Shown here: piece by piece, positions 30,705 through 38,470 of the stretch
How positions within the stretch are numbered: the first letter of the stretch is position 1
How the letters are laid out: the number at the start of each line of letters is the position of its first letter
IMG/VR virus record: IMGVR_UViG_3300045996_002376
Location: 1-50,141 of that record
From: a virus
DNA: 50,141 bases
Direction: 5' to 3' (one strand)
Translations under genes and position numbers: made by a program
Notes under the pieces: generated by a model
What the model was told of the DNA's origin: nothing
Seen by the model: the letters and a program-made list of their open reading frames with translations, nothing else
Database searches by the model: none

Positions 30705-30721
30705 CCCGCCACCAGGGCGGG
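30705..30721 (-). terminator. Hairpin between MuF and scaffold genes
   Basis: CCCGCC (30705-30710) pairs with GGCGGG (30716-30721) around a 5-nt loop, just downstream of the MuF-like stop on the minus strand. Possible attenuator separating packaging/portal genes from the capsid block. Confidence 0.4.
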
Positions 30722-30727
30722 AAAGAC

Positions 30728-31534
30728 TCACGAGGCCCGGCTGATCGGGTCCTCAGGCAGCGGACGTCCTTCGACGGCGCGCCGGAACGCCCGGCGCGCG
30801 GTGGTACCGCCCAAGCCCCGGGTCGCGGTCGCCCACAGATTGACGTAGCGGGCGTTGTTCTCCGGCAGCGGCGCGTCGTCGACCAGGCCGGGTTCGAGGG
30901 TGCAGCCGCAGTGGTCGTGGAACTTGAACAAGCCGGTTCCGGTGAACCGATCGTTGGGGTTGCGGCCGCCGGCCTGGCCGGAAAGGTAGACGTAGCCGCG
31001 GCTGGCCATCATGGCGCAGAACCAGCAGGCGTCACCGTCGGTGACCCGCGCATACCGCACGTTCTCCAGCCCGGCCGATGTCGGATCGAGCAATACCGCA
31101 CGTCCGCCGTCGAGCACATGACGGCCGGCGGAACCAGCCACCGTCACCTGGGCCGTTTTCACCGCAGCCGACAGCGGCGTACCGGTCCGCACCAGCGACT
31201 TGATCTCCACCGGCCCGGTGACCAGCAGCGAGGTTGTCACCGCGCGGGCCTTCGCCGCGGTGAACGCCGGTAGCGTCGGCTCGCGCCCGGCCCGACCGGT
31301 CTCCGCCTCCCGGTACAGGGCCAGGTAGGTGGCCGAGGCGGTGGCCGAGCGTTGCCAGTGCCGCTGCACCAGCGGCATGGTCGCCGACAGCCACGGATCG
31401 ACAGTCCTGTCCAGCCGCCGCGGGTCCAGCAGCCCGAACAGGCGCAACAGTTCACGCAGGAACGCGGCCCGAATCGACAACTGCTGCTCGCGGTGCCGCT
31501 TCGTCAACCGGGCGCCGCGCGTCGTGGCCGCCAC
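30728..31534 (-). CDS. MuF-like minor capsid protein
   Basis: 268 residues, GTG start. The C-terminal part ARVTDGDACWFCAMMASRGY followed by FHDHCGCTLEP has the conserved Cys/His pattern of actinophage MuF-type minor head proteins encoded after the portal. The N-terminal 180 residues are helical and basic. Likely bound to the inner portal and possibly ejected with the DNA. Confidence 0.8.
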   Translation of the reverse strand: MAATTRGARLTKRHREQQLSIRAAFLRELLRLFGLLDPRRLDRTVDPWLSATMPLVQRHWQRSATASATYLALYREAETGRAGREPTLPAFTAAKARAVTTSLLVTGPVEIKSLVRTGTPLSAAVKTAQVTVAGSAGRHVLDGGRAVLLDPTSAGLENVRYARVTDGDACWFCAMMASRGYVYLSGQAGGRNPNDRFTGTGLFKFHDHCGCTLEPGLVDDAPLPENNARYVNLWATATRGLGGTTARRAFRRAVEGRPLPEDPISRAS

Positions 31535-31536
31535 CG

Positions 31537-32916
31537 CTACTCCCCGGCCAGACCGGTGGCTTGCTGCTCCAACCGGTCAGCCAACGTCACCAGCGGGTCG
31601 GCCACCTGCATCTTGGCCCACTCGTCGACGTCGGACTTCTCGACGCCGGGGATCATGCCCCACAGCGCGCGCTTCGGGATCTCCAACTGGTCGGCGAACT
31701 TCCCCAACGCGTCCGCGGCCTGCGCCAACGACCGGATGTCCATGTCCTGCCAGGTGACCCGGGCCATGACGTCGTTCGCGTCGTCCTCACGGCCCTCAAG
31801 ATGCGCCGCGAGCTGCAGCGACTGCACGTGCGAGGTGCCGGTGGTCTTCTCCCGCTCGTACACCTTCTGCCGCAACCCCGCCCTCGCCGCGGCCAGGGCG
31901 TCGGCGGAGAGGTTCACCAACTGGCCGGTCAGGGTGTGGGTGGGGGTCTGCGACACCGCCGCCAGCGCCTCGATGTCGGAGCGCCACGAGTTCACGAACG
32001 GATCCAGCGGCGTCTCGTCGAGCGTGCCGAACCGGGTGTCCTTGCTGGTGGACATGAGCATGTCGCCCTGCCGCAGCAGCAACGCCACCTTGTCCGCCTC
32101 GGCCTCGGTGTCCGGCTTCGCCATGCCGGTGGCAAAGCGGATCTTCCACGAGTTGAAGTGCTGCGCCAGCAGCCGGTCGTAGGCGGTCTTGTTGATCCGC
32201 TTCGCCGCCGGGATGAACGGCTTCACCTCGCCGTCGCTGCGCCCGTCGAGGTCGAGCATGTTCGCGTAGCGCACGAACGGCGTCACCCCCGCGCCGTGCG
32301 TGTCGTAGGAGATGTAGGTGATCCCGGAGCCGGACTTGTCGGACGACAGGTAGTGCACGTCCTGCTCGTCGTAGAGCCGCAGCATCAGTTTGTCGCCGGA
32401 CACCTCGACCTGCAGCACGAACATCGGCCAGTCGTCCTCGGCCGGGTCCTGGTACACCGCATAGGCCTTGCGCGGGGACACACCGCGCATCGACGCCGTC
32501 GGCTCACCACCCCACATGCCGGGCAGGACCCGCACGAACGCGTACCCGTAGGCCAGCATCGCCCGGTGCACCGCGATCTGCCGGTTGTCGAACTTGTTCG
32601 CCTTCCACGTGCGCCACGGACCCATCGGCGCCGGGTCATCGTCCTCGTCGTTCCCGCCGGGCGGATACAGCGGGGACCGGTAGGAGTCGACGTACATGCA
32701 CTGCGCAACGGTGGTGACCACCAGGTTCAGCCACGGCGTCTCCGACAGGTCCCGCAGCATGCGCAATTCGGGCGTCGTCTCGCGCGGCAGCGTCAACGGG
32801 TCAGGGGTCCACCGGTACCAGTTGTCGATCGTGTCCAACCGGTCCCGCTCGGCCTCCCAGCCGGGGAACAAGTCCCGCTTCACCAGGTCCACCACGGACT
32901 TCTGCGCCATCACCAC
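31537..32916 (-). CDS. Portal protein (SPP1 gp6-like)
   Basis: 459 residues. RMLRDLSETPWLNLVVTTVA, YVDSYRS, HRAMLAYGYAFVRVLPG, TPFVRYANMLDLDGRS and IEALAAVSQTPTHTLTGQLV are typical of the SPP1 gp6-like portal family. Forms the dodecameric DNA channel at the capsid vertex. GTG 32916, GTG 32913 and ATG 32910 are in frame; the GAGGGAGG upstream suits the first, but its spacing (11 nt) leaves the start uncertain by two codons. Confidence 0.92.
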   Translation of the reverse strand: MVMAQKSVVDLVKRDLFPGWEAERDRLDTIDNWYRWTPDPLTLPRETTPELRMLRDLSETPWLNLVVTTVAQCMYVDSYRSPLYPPGGNDEDDDPAPMGPWRTWKANKFDNRQIAVHRAMLAYGYAFVRVLPGMWGGEPTASMRGVSPRKAYAVYQDPAEDDWPMFVLQVEVSGDKLMLRLYDEQDVHYLSSDKSGSGITYISYDTHGAGVTPFVRYANMLDLDGRSDGEVKPFIPAAKRINKTAYDRLLAQHFNSWKIRFATGMAKPDTEAEADKVALLLRQGDMLMSTSKDTRFGTLDETPLDPFVNSWRSDIEALAAVSQTPTHTLTGQLVNLSADALAAARAGLRQKVYEREKTTGTSHVQSLQLAAHLEGREDDANDVMARVTWQDMDIRSLAQAADALGKFADQLEIPKRALWGMIPGVEKSDVDEWAKMQVADPLVTLADRLEQQATGLAGE

Positions 32917-32938
32917 GAGGACACCGGCCTCCCTCGCG

Positions 32939-34774
32939 TCAACGACCCCAGATCGTCCCGGCGTCCACCAGCTCCGGCTGCTCCACCTTGTTCAACACCA
33001 GCCGGCGCACCATCCCCGCGCCGACCATGCACACCGCCAGGTCGATCTTCTTCGAGGACTCCTTGGCGCCCTTCCACAGCGACACTCCGTACCGGTTCGG
33101 GTAGCGCTTGGCGTTGCGCACGTGCTGCCGCAACCTGCGGTCCCCGTCGTGCACCAACGCCCGCTCCTCGATCTCCGAGACCGTGCGCTCCGCGGCCGCC
33201 GTGAACTCCGCGACCCGCGCCGGAGAGGTCATGTCCCACATCACCGCGTGCCCGCTCTTGCCCGGCACCGCCCACACCCGCAACCGGGAGTGGTAGCGGC
33301 GATGCCACCGGTCGATCAGGTCGTCCCAGTAGCGTTCCTGCGTCTCGTCGTCCCGCGTGTGCGACGGGTCGGCGAAGAAACCCTGCACTTGGAAGTCCTC
33401 GAACACCGCGGCGACCCGCTGGTCCACGACCTCCCGCGGCGCCGTCCACGTCTCACCGCGACGCCCGGGCGGTTTCTGCCACAGCCCGAACACCACCCGC
33501 AGCCCGTCCGACAGGCGCGCACCGACCAGGCCGGTGGAGTCGTCGGACTTCGACCCGTCGAAGAACAGGGCGATCTCGTCACCCGGCATCAACGTCAGCA
33601 CGTCGGGGCCCGCTTCGCACAGGTCCCAGTCCTTCGGGTCGGCCCAGGCGTCCTCGTCGGCGACGATCTGGTTGAACCAGAACCGCCGACTCGTGGACAC
33701 GGCGTTGCGCTTGTCCAGGATCGACTTCACGATCCGCGCCAGCCGCAGCCACACCGAATCCCCACGCACCGACGCGATGACCTCGCCGATCACCTGCTGG
33801 ACCTGCTCCAGCGACGGCTCCTGCCCCTTCGGCAACCCCAACGCCGCCGCGATGCCATCCGGGGTGATCGGCGCGTCCGGCGCGGCCTCCAGCGAGTCGT
33901 ACAGCAGACCCGTGTCCGCCGCCGTGCCCGCCTGGACCTCCTCCCACACCTCCCGGTCGTGCTGCGCCACCGAGTCCTCGGACGGCTCGTAGGCGTTCGT
34001 GATCCGCAACGTCCGCGCCGCGCCGTCCGCCGACTTCGTGGCGTTACGCTCGATCACCTTCGCCATCTCGTGGCCCTGGTTCGACGCGTTCCAGTGCTGC
34101 GTCTCGTTCGGCAGCACGAACGTCGCCCGCGCACCCTCCAGCGTCTGAGGCGACGACGTCACCGCCTGGATGAGCCGCTCACCGCCCAGCCCGTAGACGG
34201 TCTCCTTGCCGATCTGCAGGTCGTACTCGGCTTTCGCCTCGTCGGTGAACAGCCGCGGGAACAGGCGAAACGTGTTCTTCGTCTGCTCCAGCGACACGGC
34301 GGCGGTCTGCACCCACGCGTCCGGGCAGTCCGTCGCGATCGGCTCGCCGTCGTCGTCCCAGCCCAGGAACCGGCAGGGCCCGAACGCCTCGACCCCGCAC
34401 AGGGTGGCACCGACCGGGTCCTTGCCCCATCCCTTCAACCGCTGCAGCACGCCATCGCGGTAAAGGAACTCGCCGTCGTCGTCGAGCGCGAACCAGTGCA
34501 GCACGAACCTGGCCTGCTCCAGCGTGTACCGCCACGGCTTCCCGCGCCCGTGCTGCAACCACACCCCGGTCCACCCCAGCACCGACCAGCCGAGGGTGCG
34601 CTCCGGCAACAGCCAATGCCCGTCCTCGGTGGTCTGCCACGTCGGCCCGATGATCGACGGTGCCCACCGGTAGGACTCGCGCGGCGGCGCCGGACGCGAC
34701 AACAGCGCCCGGTAGTGCTCGATGACAGGGGAGTACGGGTCGTCCTCGACAACGGCAGCGCGTCTACGCGCCAC
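32939..34774 (-). CDS. terL: Terminase large subunit
   Basis: 611 residues, GTG start. ATPase domain: LEQARFVLHWFALDDDGEFL, then KGWGKDP (114-120) as a variant Walker A in the form common to actinophage TerL, VSLEQTKNTFRLFPRLF and NETQHWNASNQGHEM. The RNase H-like nuclease begins at ALFFDGSKSDDSTGLVGARL with clustered Asp residues, followed by GFFADPSHTRDDETQERY. Drives DNA into the prohead and cuts it. Overlaps the small subunit gene by 11 nt. Confidence 0.93.
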   Translation of the reverse strand: MARRRAAVVEDDPYSPVIEHYRALLSRPAPPRESYRWAPSIIGPTWQTTEDGHWLLPERTLGWSVLGWTGVWLQHGRGKPWRYTLEQARFVLHWFALDDDGEFLYRDGVLQRLKGWGKDPVGATLCGVEAFGPCRFLGWDDDGEPIATDCPDAWVQTAAVSLEQTKNTFRLFPRLFTDEAKAEYDLQIGKETVYGLGGERLIQAVTSSPQTLEGARATFVLPNETQHWNASNQGHEMAKVIERNATKSADGAARTLRITNAYEPSEDSVAQHDREVWEEVQAGTAADTGLLYDSLEAAPDAPITPDGIAAALGLPKGQEPSLEQVQQVIGEVIASVRGDSVWLRLARIVKSILDKRNAVSTSRRFWFNQIVADEDAWADPKDWDLCEAGPDVLTLMPGDEIALFFDGSKSDDSTGLVGARLSDGLRVVFGLWQKPPGRRGETWTAPREVVDQRVAAVFEDFQVQGFFADPSHTRDDETQERYWDDLIDRWHRRYHSRLRVWAVPGKSGHAVMWDMTSPARVAEFTAAAERTVSEIEERALVHDGDRRLRQHVRNAKRYPNRYGVSLWKGAKESSKKIDLAVCMVGAGMVRRLVLNKVEQPELVDAGTIWGR

Positions 34775-35147
34775 GCTGCTTCCCGGTGCCCCAGCGTGCC
34801 TGCGCTGCCTTCCGTGCCGCCGACGACCGCTCCTCCTGCGACCTACCCGATGTGCCCGCGTCCTCCGGCAGCTTCAACGACGCGAACAACCGGGCCAGCG
34901 TGCCTCGATGCTGGCGGACCTCCGTCACCAGCGGCGACGCCACCGGCTGCCCCATCGATCCCTCGACCAGCAGATCGGAGCCCTGCAACGCCTGCTCCAG
35001 CCGCTCGATCAAGTCGATCTCGCGGCAGCAGTCCTCCAACACCCGCAGCTCGTCGGCCCGCAGGTCAAACTGGCTGGTGATGTCGTCCCACACCCGGCGG
35101 GACTTCGCGCCCAGGTTCGAGGGCCGGGCCGGCTTGGTGTTCGCCAT
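34764..35147 (-). CDS. terS: Terminase small subunit
   Basis: 127 residues. SNLGAKSRRVWDDITSQFDL, ELRVLEDCCREIDLIERLEQ and VTEVRQHRGTLARLFASLKL follow the P27-type small terminase of actinophages: N-terminal DNA-binding helices, a central oligomerisation helix pair and a basic C terminus. Directly upstream of terL. Recognises the packaging site, which is not located here. Confidence 0.85.
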   Translation of the reverse strand: MANTKPARPSNLGAKSRRVWDDITSQFDLRADELRVLEDCCREIDLIERLEQALQGSDLLVEGSMGQPVASPLVTEVRQHRGTLARLFASLKLPEDAGTSGRSQEERSSAARKAAQARWGTGKQRGA

Positions 35148-35304
35148 GACGCCCTCCAGGGGCAGAGTCGCCCCTCCCGGGGGCTACGTGAACCGATCGC
35201 GACCGCGAGGGACGCGCGCCGAACAGCAGCAACCAGCGAAAACCCCCACGGGCCGCACGCAGAACCTGAGCCGGTATGACGTCCGGTACCGGTGCCTTCG
35301 GGTA

Positions 35305-35319
35305 GGGGGAGTCACCCCC
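35305..35319 (-). terminator. Hairpin upstream of small terminase
   Basis: GGGGG (35305-35309) and CCCCC (35315-35319) around a 5-nt loop, just downstream of the SAP-domain gene. It lies in a 178-bp gap (35148-35325) that is the largest break between the HNH/SAP genes and the packaging genes; cos or pac sequence could lie here too, but nothing decisive is visible. Confidence 0.35.
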
Positions 35320-35325
35320 CAGGGG

Positions 35326-35637
35326 TCAGTCGTCGGCGGCCTGCTGCCGCTCTTGGTGCTGCTGGATTCGGTCGGCGAGTTGGGCCTTGGTGCCGCTGGT
35401 GGGCAGCCCGAGCGCCTCGGCTTGTGCCTTGAGGTCGTCCTTGTTCACGGCGTCGGGGTCGAGCGGCTCGTCCTGCTGCTCGCTGCCCGCGGTGCGGCTG
35501 GTGTCCTGCTGCTGGCTGTCGTCGTCGACTGCTTCGGCCTTGCCGTTGGTGATGAGCCAGTCGGCTTCGGTGTCGGTGGTGTCGATGAGGCTGCCCGGCT
35601 TGTTCTGGCCGAGGCGGGTGAGGAGTCGGATGCGCAT
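35326..35637 (-). CDS. Small protein with C-terminal SAP/HeH motif (103 aa)
   Basis: N terminus RIRLLTRLGQNKPGSLIDTT resembles short head-region proteins. After a disordered Gln/Asp-rich stretch, the last 35 residues (NKDDLKAQAEALGLPTSGTK, AQLADRIQQ) are a textbook SAP/HeH helix-extension-helix nucleic-acid-binding motif. Overlaps the HNH stop by one base. Possible partner of packaging or of the HNH nuclease. Confidence 0.7.
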   Translation of the reverse strand: MRIRLLTRLGQNKPGSLIDTTDTEADWLITNGKAEAVDDDSQQQDTSRTAGSEQQDEPLDPDAVNKDDLKAQAEALGLPTSGTKAQLADRIQQHQERQQAADD

Positions 35638-35954
35638 CAGTGGGCTCCTGGTGTGCGTTGGCCGGGGTGTGCTTCACGTGGGCGGTGCCGCTTGGCGCGG
35701 ATGGCCGCGCGGGCTGCGTTGCCTTCGCGTGCGCTCTTGGTGCGGTGGCAGTAGGGCGGGACGTCTTGGTGGATCTGTCCGAGGTTGGTGAGGCGGTGGT
35801 CGTCGCCGGGGTTCTTGTGGTCAACGGCGTCCGCTCCGGGTTGCCCGCAGACGTAGCAGACTCCACGGTCGCGGGCGCGGACTTGGGCGCAGCGTTCGGC
35901 CCAGTCGGTAGGGAGGCGTGCGCGTCGGTTGCTGCCCTGCCAGCCACCAGACAT
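35637..35954 (-). CDS. HNH endonuclease
   Basis: 105 residues. CYVCGQPGADAVDHKNPGDD (first zinc pair plus catalytic DH), then HRLTNLGQIHQDV and YCHRTKSAREGNAARAA complete the beta-beta-alpha metal fold; the second Cys pair is reduced to one C with His. HNH proteins encoded beside terminase are often required for DNA packaging in phages of this class. Confidence 0.88.
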   Translation of the reverse strand: MSGGWQGSNRRARLPTDWAERCAQVRARDRGVCYVCGQPGADAVDHKNPGDDHRLTNLGQIHQDVPPYCHRTKSAREGNAARAAIRAKRHRPREAHPGQRTPGAH

Positions 35955-35957
35955 GGG

Positions 35958-36203
35958 CTACTCCCACTCGGCGGGGTCGAGCGGTGTCCACGTGGGTGTG
36001 GGTGCGATGCGGTCGGTGGGCTGCCACACGGGTTCGGTGGTGACGACGTTGCTGGCCTCGCGCCGGATGCGTTTGTCGGCTTCACGTAGGGCCGCGCGGT
36101 GGGTGGGTTTGTGCACGGTGTCGCCCGAACCGAAGCCGATGGTGGGGACGTGCACGGTCCACTGCTTGGGTGCGGTGCGGCGGATGCGGATGCGGTCACG
36201 CAC
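35958..36203 (-). CDS. Hypothetical protein (81 aa)
   Basis: Unknown function. Basic, beta-then-helix: RDRIRIRRTAPKQWTVHVPT, then HRAALREADKRIRREASNVV, and a Trp/Pro-rich acidic end. Ends 3 bp before the HNH start, so co-translated with it. Confidence 0.7.
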   Translation of the reverse strand: MRDRIRIRRTAPKQWTVHVPTIGFGSGDTVHKPTHRAALREADKRIRREASNVVTTEPVWQPTDRIAPTPTWTPLDPAEWE

Positions 36204-36215
36204 GGCTCACCTCGC

Positions 36216-36389
36216 TCAGGGGTCGTGCTTGAGGTCGAGCCATGCGGCGAGTGCCTTGTGCAAGCGCTCGGCCTTGCGTCGTCGGACGCGGGCACCACCG
36301 CGGTAGCCGACGTAGATGTACAGGCCATCCGGGGCGAACTCGAAGAGGATGTCGCCAGGCTTGGTCTTCAGCTTCACCGTTCTGCTCAT
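36216..36389 (-). CDS. Small basic protein (57 aa)
   Basis: Frame from ATG 36389 to TGA 36216, reading MSRTVKLKTKPGDILFEFAP, DGLYIYVGYRGGARVRRRKA, ERLHKALAAWLDLKHDP. It fits the gap between neighbours (7 bp and 12 bp spacing) and has the same codon bias. Beta hairpin followed by a helix; function unknown. Confidence 0.65.
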   Translation of the reverse strand: MSRTVKLKTKPGDILFEFAPDGLYIYVGYRGGARVRRRKAERLHKALAAWLDLKHDP

Positions 36390-36396
36390 CGCACGA

Positions 36397-37239
36397 TCAA
36401 CTGCGGGCGACGCTGACGGTGGGTGTTCCGGGGCTGATGAGCTTGACGACGGACGGCCCGCTGCCTGTGGGTTCGACTTCGACGCTGACGATGTCGGCGG
36501 GGACGAGCCGGGTCTTGGCGCCTGCGACGGTGGGTGCGGTGCCGTCGAGGGTGTAGTAGATCGGCGCGGTGCCGGTCATGTTGGTGATGGTGACCTCCGT
36601 GACGTCGTCCGCGAAGGTGAAGGTGCTGACGGTGCTGGCGACGAGCGGGACGGCGTGGACGCCGATTTCGTCGCCCGCGATGGTGTAGTCGGCCACCTCG
36701 GGCCCTCCTTCGGGGTCGGTGTCGGTGACCAGGAGGTCGACCCAGTAGTTGGCCCTGTTGCTGGCACCCGTACCGGGGTAGGTGGTGATGGGTCCGGTGG
36801 AGAAGGAGCCTTGGGCGTCGTAGGCGGCGTCGGGGCCGGGCATGGTGAGTGGGCCGACGGTGATGCCGTCGTGTCCGGGTTGTCCGAGGCTGAAGTAGCT
36901 GCCGGTGAGTGCCCAGCGGCCTTCGACGTGGACAGCGGGTTTGTAGGCGCCGATGTCGAGGGGGATGGGTTGGGTGAAGAGGGCGGTTTTCCAGCCGGTG
37001 GTGTCGCCGAGGGCGAAGGTGACGTCGGTGTCGGGGATCGCGGTGCCGGTGGCGATACCGGTGGCTTGCCAGAGGCGGCCGGTGATGGGGGCGGTGATGT
37101 CGAGGGTGGCGCGGTACCAGCGGAGGCCGAGTGCCCAGCAGGATGTGGTGATGTTGATTTGGTGGGCGAGGTTGAGGGGGCCTTCGGGGTCGACGCTGGT
37201 GGATGGTCCGGGGGTGTCGCCGAAGATGCTGTAGTCCAC
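36397..37239 (-). CDS. DUF4082-like virion/adhesin protein (280 aa)
   Basis: First gene of the late operon. The first 160 residues (YSIFGDTPGPS, CWALGLRWYRATLD, TGRLWQATG, GWKTALFTQPIPLDIGAYKP, RWALTGSYFSLGQPG) fit the beta-sandwich DUF4082 pattern. The C-terminal 90 residues look like an Ig-like or minor head domain (VSTFTFADDVTEVTITNMTG, TRLVPADIVSVEVEPTGSGP). No signal peptide. Might be a capsid decoration or fibre; its place before terminase is unusual for a tail fibre. Confidence 0.6.
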   Translation of the reverse strand: MDYSIFGDTPGPSTSVDPEGPLNLAHQINITTSCWALGLRWYRATLDITAPITGRLWQATGIATGTAIPDTDVTFALGDTTGWKTALFTQPIPLDIGAYKPAVHVEGRWALTGSYFSLGQPGHDGITVGPLTMPGPDAAYDAQGSFSTGPITTYPGTGASNRANYWVDLLVTDTDPEGGPEVADYTIAGDEIGVHAVPLVASTVSTFTFADDVTEVTITNMTGTAPIYYTLDGTAPTVAGAKTRLVPADIVSVEVEPTGSGPSVVKLISPGTPTVSVARS

Positions 37240-37260
37240 GGCTCACCTCGCCTGGGTTGT

Positions 37261-37298
37261 GCTGCGGCCCCGTGCTCCGCCTTGCTCGGGGCCGCAGC
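37261..37298. terminator. Strong stem-loop 1 upstream of late operon
   Basis: Perfect 12-bp arms GCTGCGGCCCCG (37261-37272) and CGGGGCCGCAGC (37287-37298), 14-nt loop, TTT following on the plus strand. First of three stem-loops in the 265-bp gap between the early-right genes and the late operon. Confidence 0.65.
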
Positions 37299-37327
37299 TT
37301 TCCACCCACCGCCGGATGGGGTTGGGG

Positions 37328-37361
37328 CCCGACGTGGTCGCGCGCGAGCAAGCACGTCGGG
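37328..37361. terminator. Stem-loop 2 upstream of late operon
   Basis: Perfect 9-bp arms CCCGACGTG (37328-37336) and CACGTCGGG (37353-37361) around a 16-nt loop with a CGCGCG core. Could be a regulatory RNA element rather than a terminator. Confidence 0.5.
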
Positions 37362-37373
37362 GGTCTGGGGTGT

Positions 37374-37413
37374 GCGAAAGCCCCAGCCGCGAGGGGTGCG
37401 GCCGGGGCTTCGC
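37374..37413. terminator. Stem-loop 3 upstream of late operon
   Basis: Arms 37374-37390 and 37398-37413 pair over about 15 bp with one bulge and one mismatch (core AGCCCC/GGGGCT and GCCGC/GCGGC), 7-nt loop. The strongest terminator-like structure on the minus strand here. Confidence 0.6.
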
Positions 37414-37479
37414 TGTGATGGTGGTTCGCTGACGGGGAGTCGCGCGCCGGTTTCCGGGCAGCGTTGGTCAGCGGGTCGA

Positions 37480-37508
37480 GTTTGACTGTCCAAGTGGACG
37501 AATGTCAA
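37480..37508 (-). promoter_or_regulatory. Candidate late promoter
   Basis: Minus strand: perfect -35 TTGACA (37508-37503), 17-bp spacer, weak -10 TCAAAC (37485-37480). The spacer contains the dyad GTCCA-AG-TGGAC, a likely regulator site. All three stem-loops lie between it and the first late gene, so read-through control would be needed. Confidence 0.4.
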
Positions 37509-37888
37509 CTAGCCCGGTCGATACGGCGTTTCCGCTGGTCAGCTTGACGGTCGCGGACGTCGCCGAGTCGGACAAGGATGCGGCCTCGGCTGTCGGTGGT
37601 GTAGCGGAGCGGGTTGGGTCCGCGCCGGGTCCATTTTCGGATCATCTCGGGGCCGCCGGTGGTGTAGGCGGCGGCGTCTTCGAGGGTGAGCCAGTCGTCG
37701 TCGGTGTGGGTGACGCGTTGGGGTTCGAGCCAGGGTTCGCCGAGGGCGGTGGCGGCGCGGGCGGCTGCGGCGGCTTCGTCGGGGTCGTGGCGGGCGAGGC
37801 GGGCGTGAAGATCGCGGGCGATGGCCCGTGCCCGGTCGACGGGGGTGTCGGCGGGTGTGGGCCACTGCGGACGCCGGGGCTTCATCAT
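37505..37888 (-). CDS. HTH DNA-binding protein (127 aa), last early-right gene
   Basis: Residues 65-110 (DDWLTLEDAAAYTTGGPEMI, RKWTRRGPNPLRYTTDSRGR, ILVRLGDV) resemble an excisionase-like winged helix: LTLEDAAAYT...EMIRKWTRRG is the HTH. N terminus shares WPTPADTPVDRA with the tiny upstream frame. Located just before the late promoter, the usual place of a late-gene activator or antiterminator; that role is inferred from position only. Confidence 0.65.
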   Translation of the reverse strand: MMKPRRPQWPTPADTPVDRARAIARDLHARLARHDPDEAAAAARAATALGEPWLEPQRVTHTDDDWLTLEDAAAYTTGGPEMIRKWTRRGPNPLRYTTDSRGRILVRLGDVRDRQADQRKRRIDRAS

Positions 37889-37945
37889 GGCTCGCCCGCG
37901 CGGTCGAGGGGGGTGTCGGCGGGGTTGGGCCAGCGGGACCGGACG
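37833..37945. repeat. Imperfect direct repeat, two copies of about 43 bp
   Basis: Copy A 37833-37875 and copy B 37901-37945 share CGGTCGA, GGGGGTGTCGGCGGG and GGACGC-rich ends. They encode the related N termini of the HTH protein and of a 23-codon frame, indicating a local duplication. Confidence 0.6.
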
Positions 37946-37956
37946 CGGCGGATCAT
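37885..37956 (-). CDS. 23-aa peptide, truncated duplicate of HTH gene N terminus
   Basis: Reads MIRRVRSRWPNPADTPLDRA plus GEP and stops in the ATGATG at which the HTH gene begins. It overlaps the previous gene by 4 nt and carries RWPNPADTPLDRA, nearly the same as QWPTPADTPVDRA of the HTH protein. It may serve only to couple translation. Confidence 0.4.
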   Translation of the reverse strand: MIRRVRSRWPNPADTPLDRAGEP

Positions 37957-38168
37957 GTGAGCATCCCTCTTTCGTAAGGGATCGGCACGTAGCGGACTAC
38001 TGGCTCGGGTGGGCGCTGGTTGATGGCGATGCCTGGTGAGCCTGGGGGTATGAGGCCGAAGTCGATCCGTCCGCCTCGCCTGCGCTTGGCTGCTCGGCGG
38101 CGGTCGCGGGTGGGCGCGTGCAGCCCGAGCCGCCGTGCGGTGCCTGGTTTGATGCGCAGGGCAGTCAT
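37953..38168 (-). CDS. Small basic protein (71 aa)
   Basis: Unknown function. TALRIKPGTARRLGLHAPTR, DRRRAAKRRRGGRIDFGLIP, then PPGSPGIAINQRPPEPVVRY: a very basic central segment, probably nucleic-acid binding. ATG 38168 overlaps the upstream stop by 4 nt. Confidence 0.65.
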   Translation of the reverse strand: MTALRIKPGTARRLGLHAPTRDRRRAAKRRRGGRIDFGLIPPGSPGIAINQRPPEPVVRYVPIPYERGMLT

Positions 38169-38470
38169 GGCCGCCACTCCTCGCGGTAGCCGGGGTGGTG
38201 GCGGTAGGCCAAGGCGAGCAGGCAGATCCGTCGTTCCACGCGTGCGTCTCGTCCGCAGTCGCAGTCGCCAACGTCGTCGCGCGCGGTGCTGCCGCCGTCG
38301 CGTTCGTCGGTAGCTACCGCGCACGTGTACCAGGCGTCCTCGCACACGTAGTGCTTTTCTGCGAGCAGGTCGTCGAGAAGTGCCGTATGGGCCTGCGCTG
38401 ACGCCAGAATCGGCCTGGTCGACCCGATCCTGGTGCGGAGCCACTGCACGAGGTCATTCACGGCGTTCAC
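38165..38470 (-). CDS. DUF6221-family protein (101 aa)
   Basis: Begins NDLVQWLRTRI and ends ICLLALAYRHHPGYREEWRP, with a CDCG cysteine cluster in between: the DUF6221 pattern common in actinomycetes and their mobile elements. Function unknown. GTG 38470. Overlaps neighbours on both sides. Confidence 0.8.
   Translation of the reverse strand: MNAVNDLVQWLRTRIGSTRPILASAQAHTALLDDLLAEKHYVCEDAWYTCAVATDERDGGSTARDDVGDCDCGRDARVERRICLLALAYRHHPGYREEWRP

Noticed and set aside
32696-35080. 794-codon plus-strand open frame across the terminase large subunit
   Set aside because: Antisense shadow of terL/terS. Strongly Arg/Pro/His-rich with no recognisable motif.
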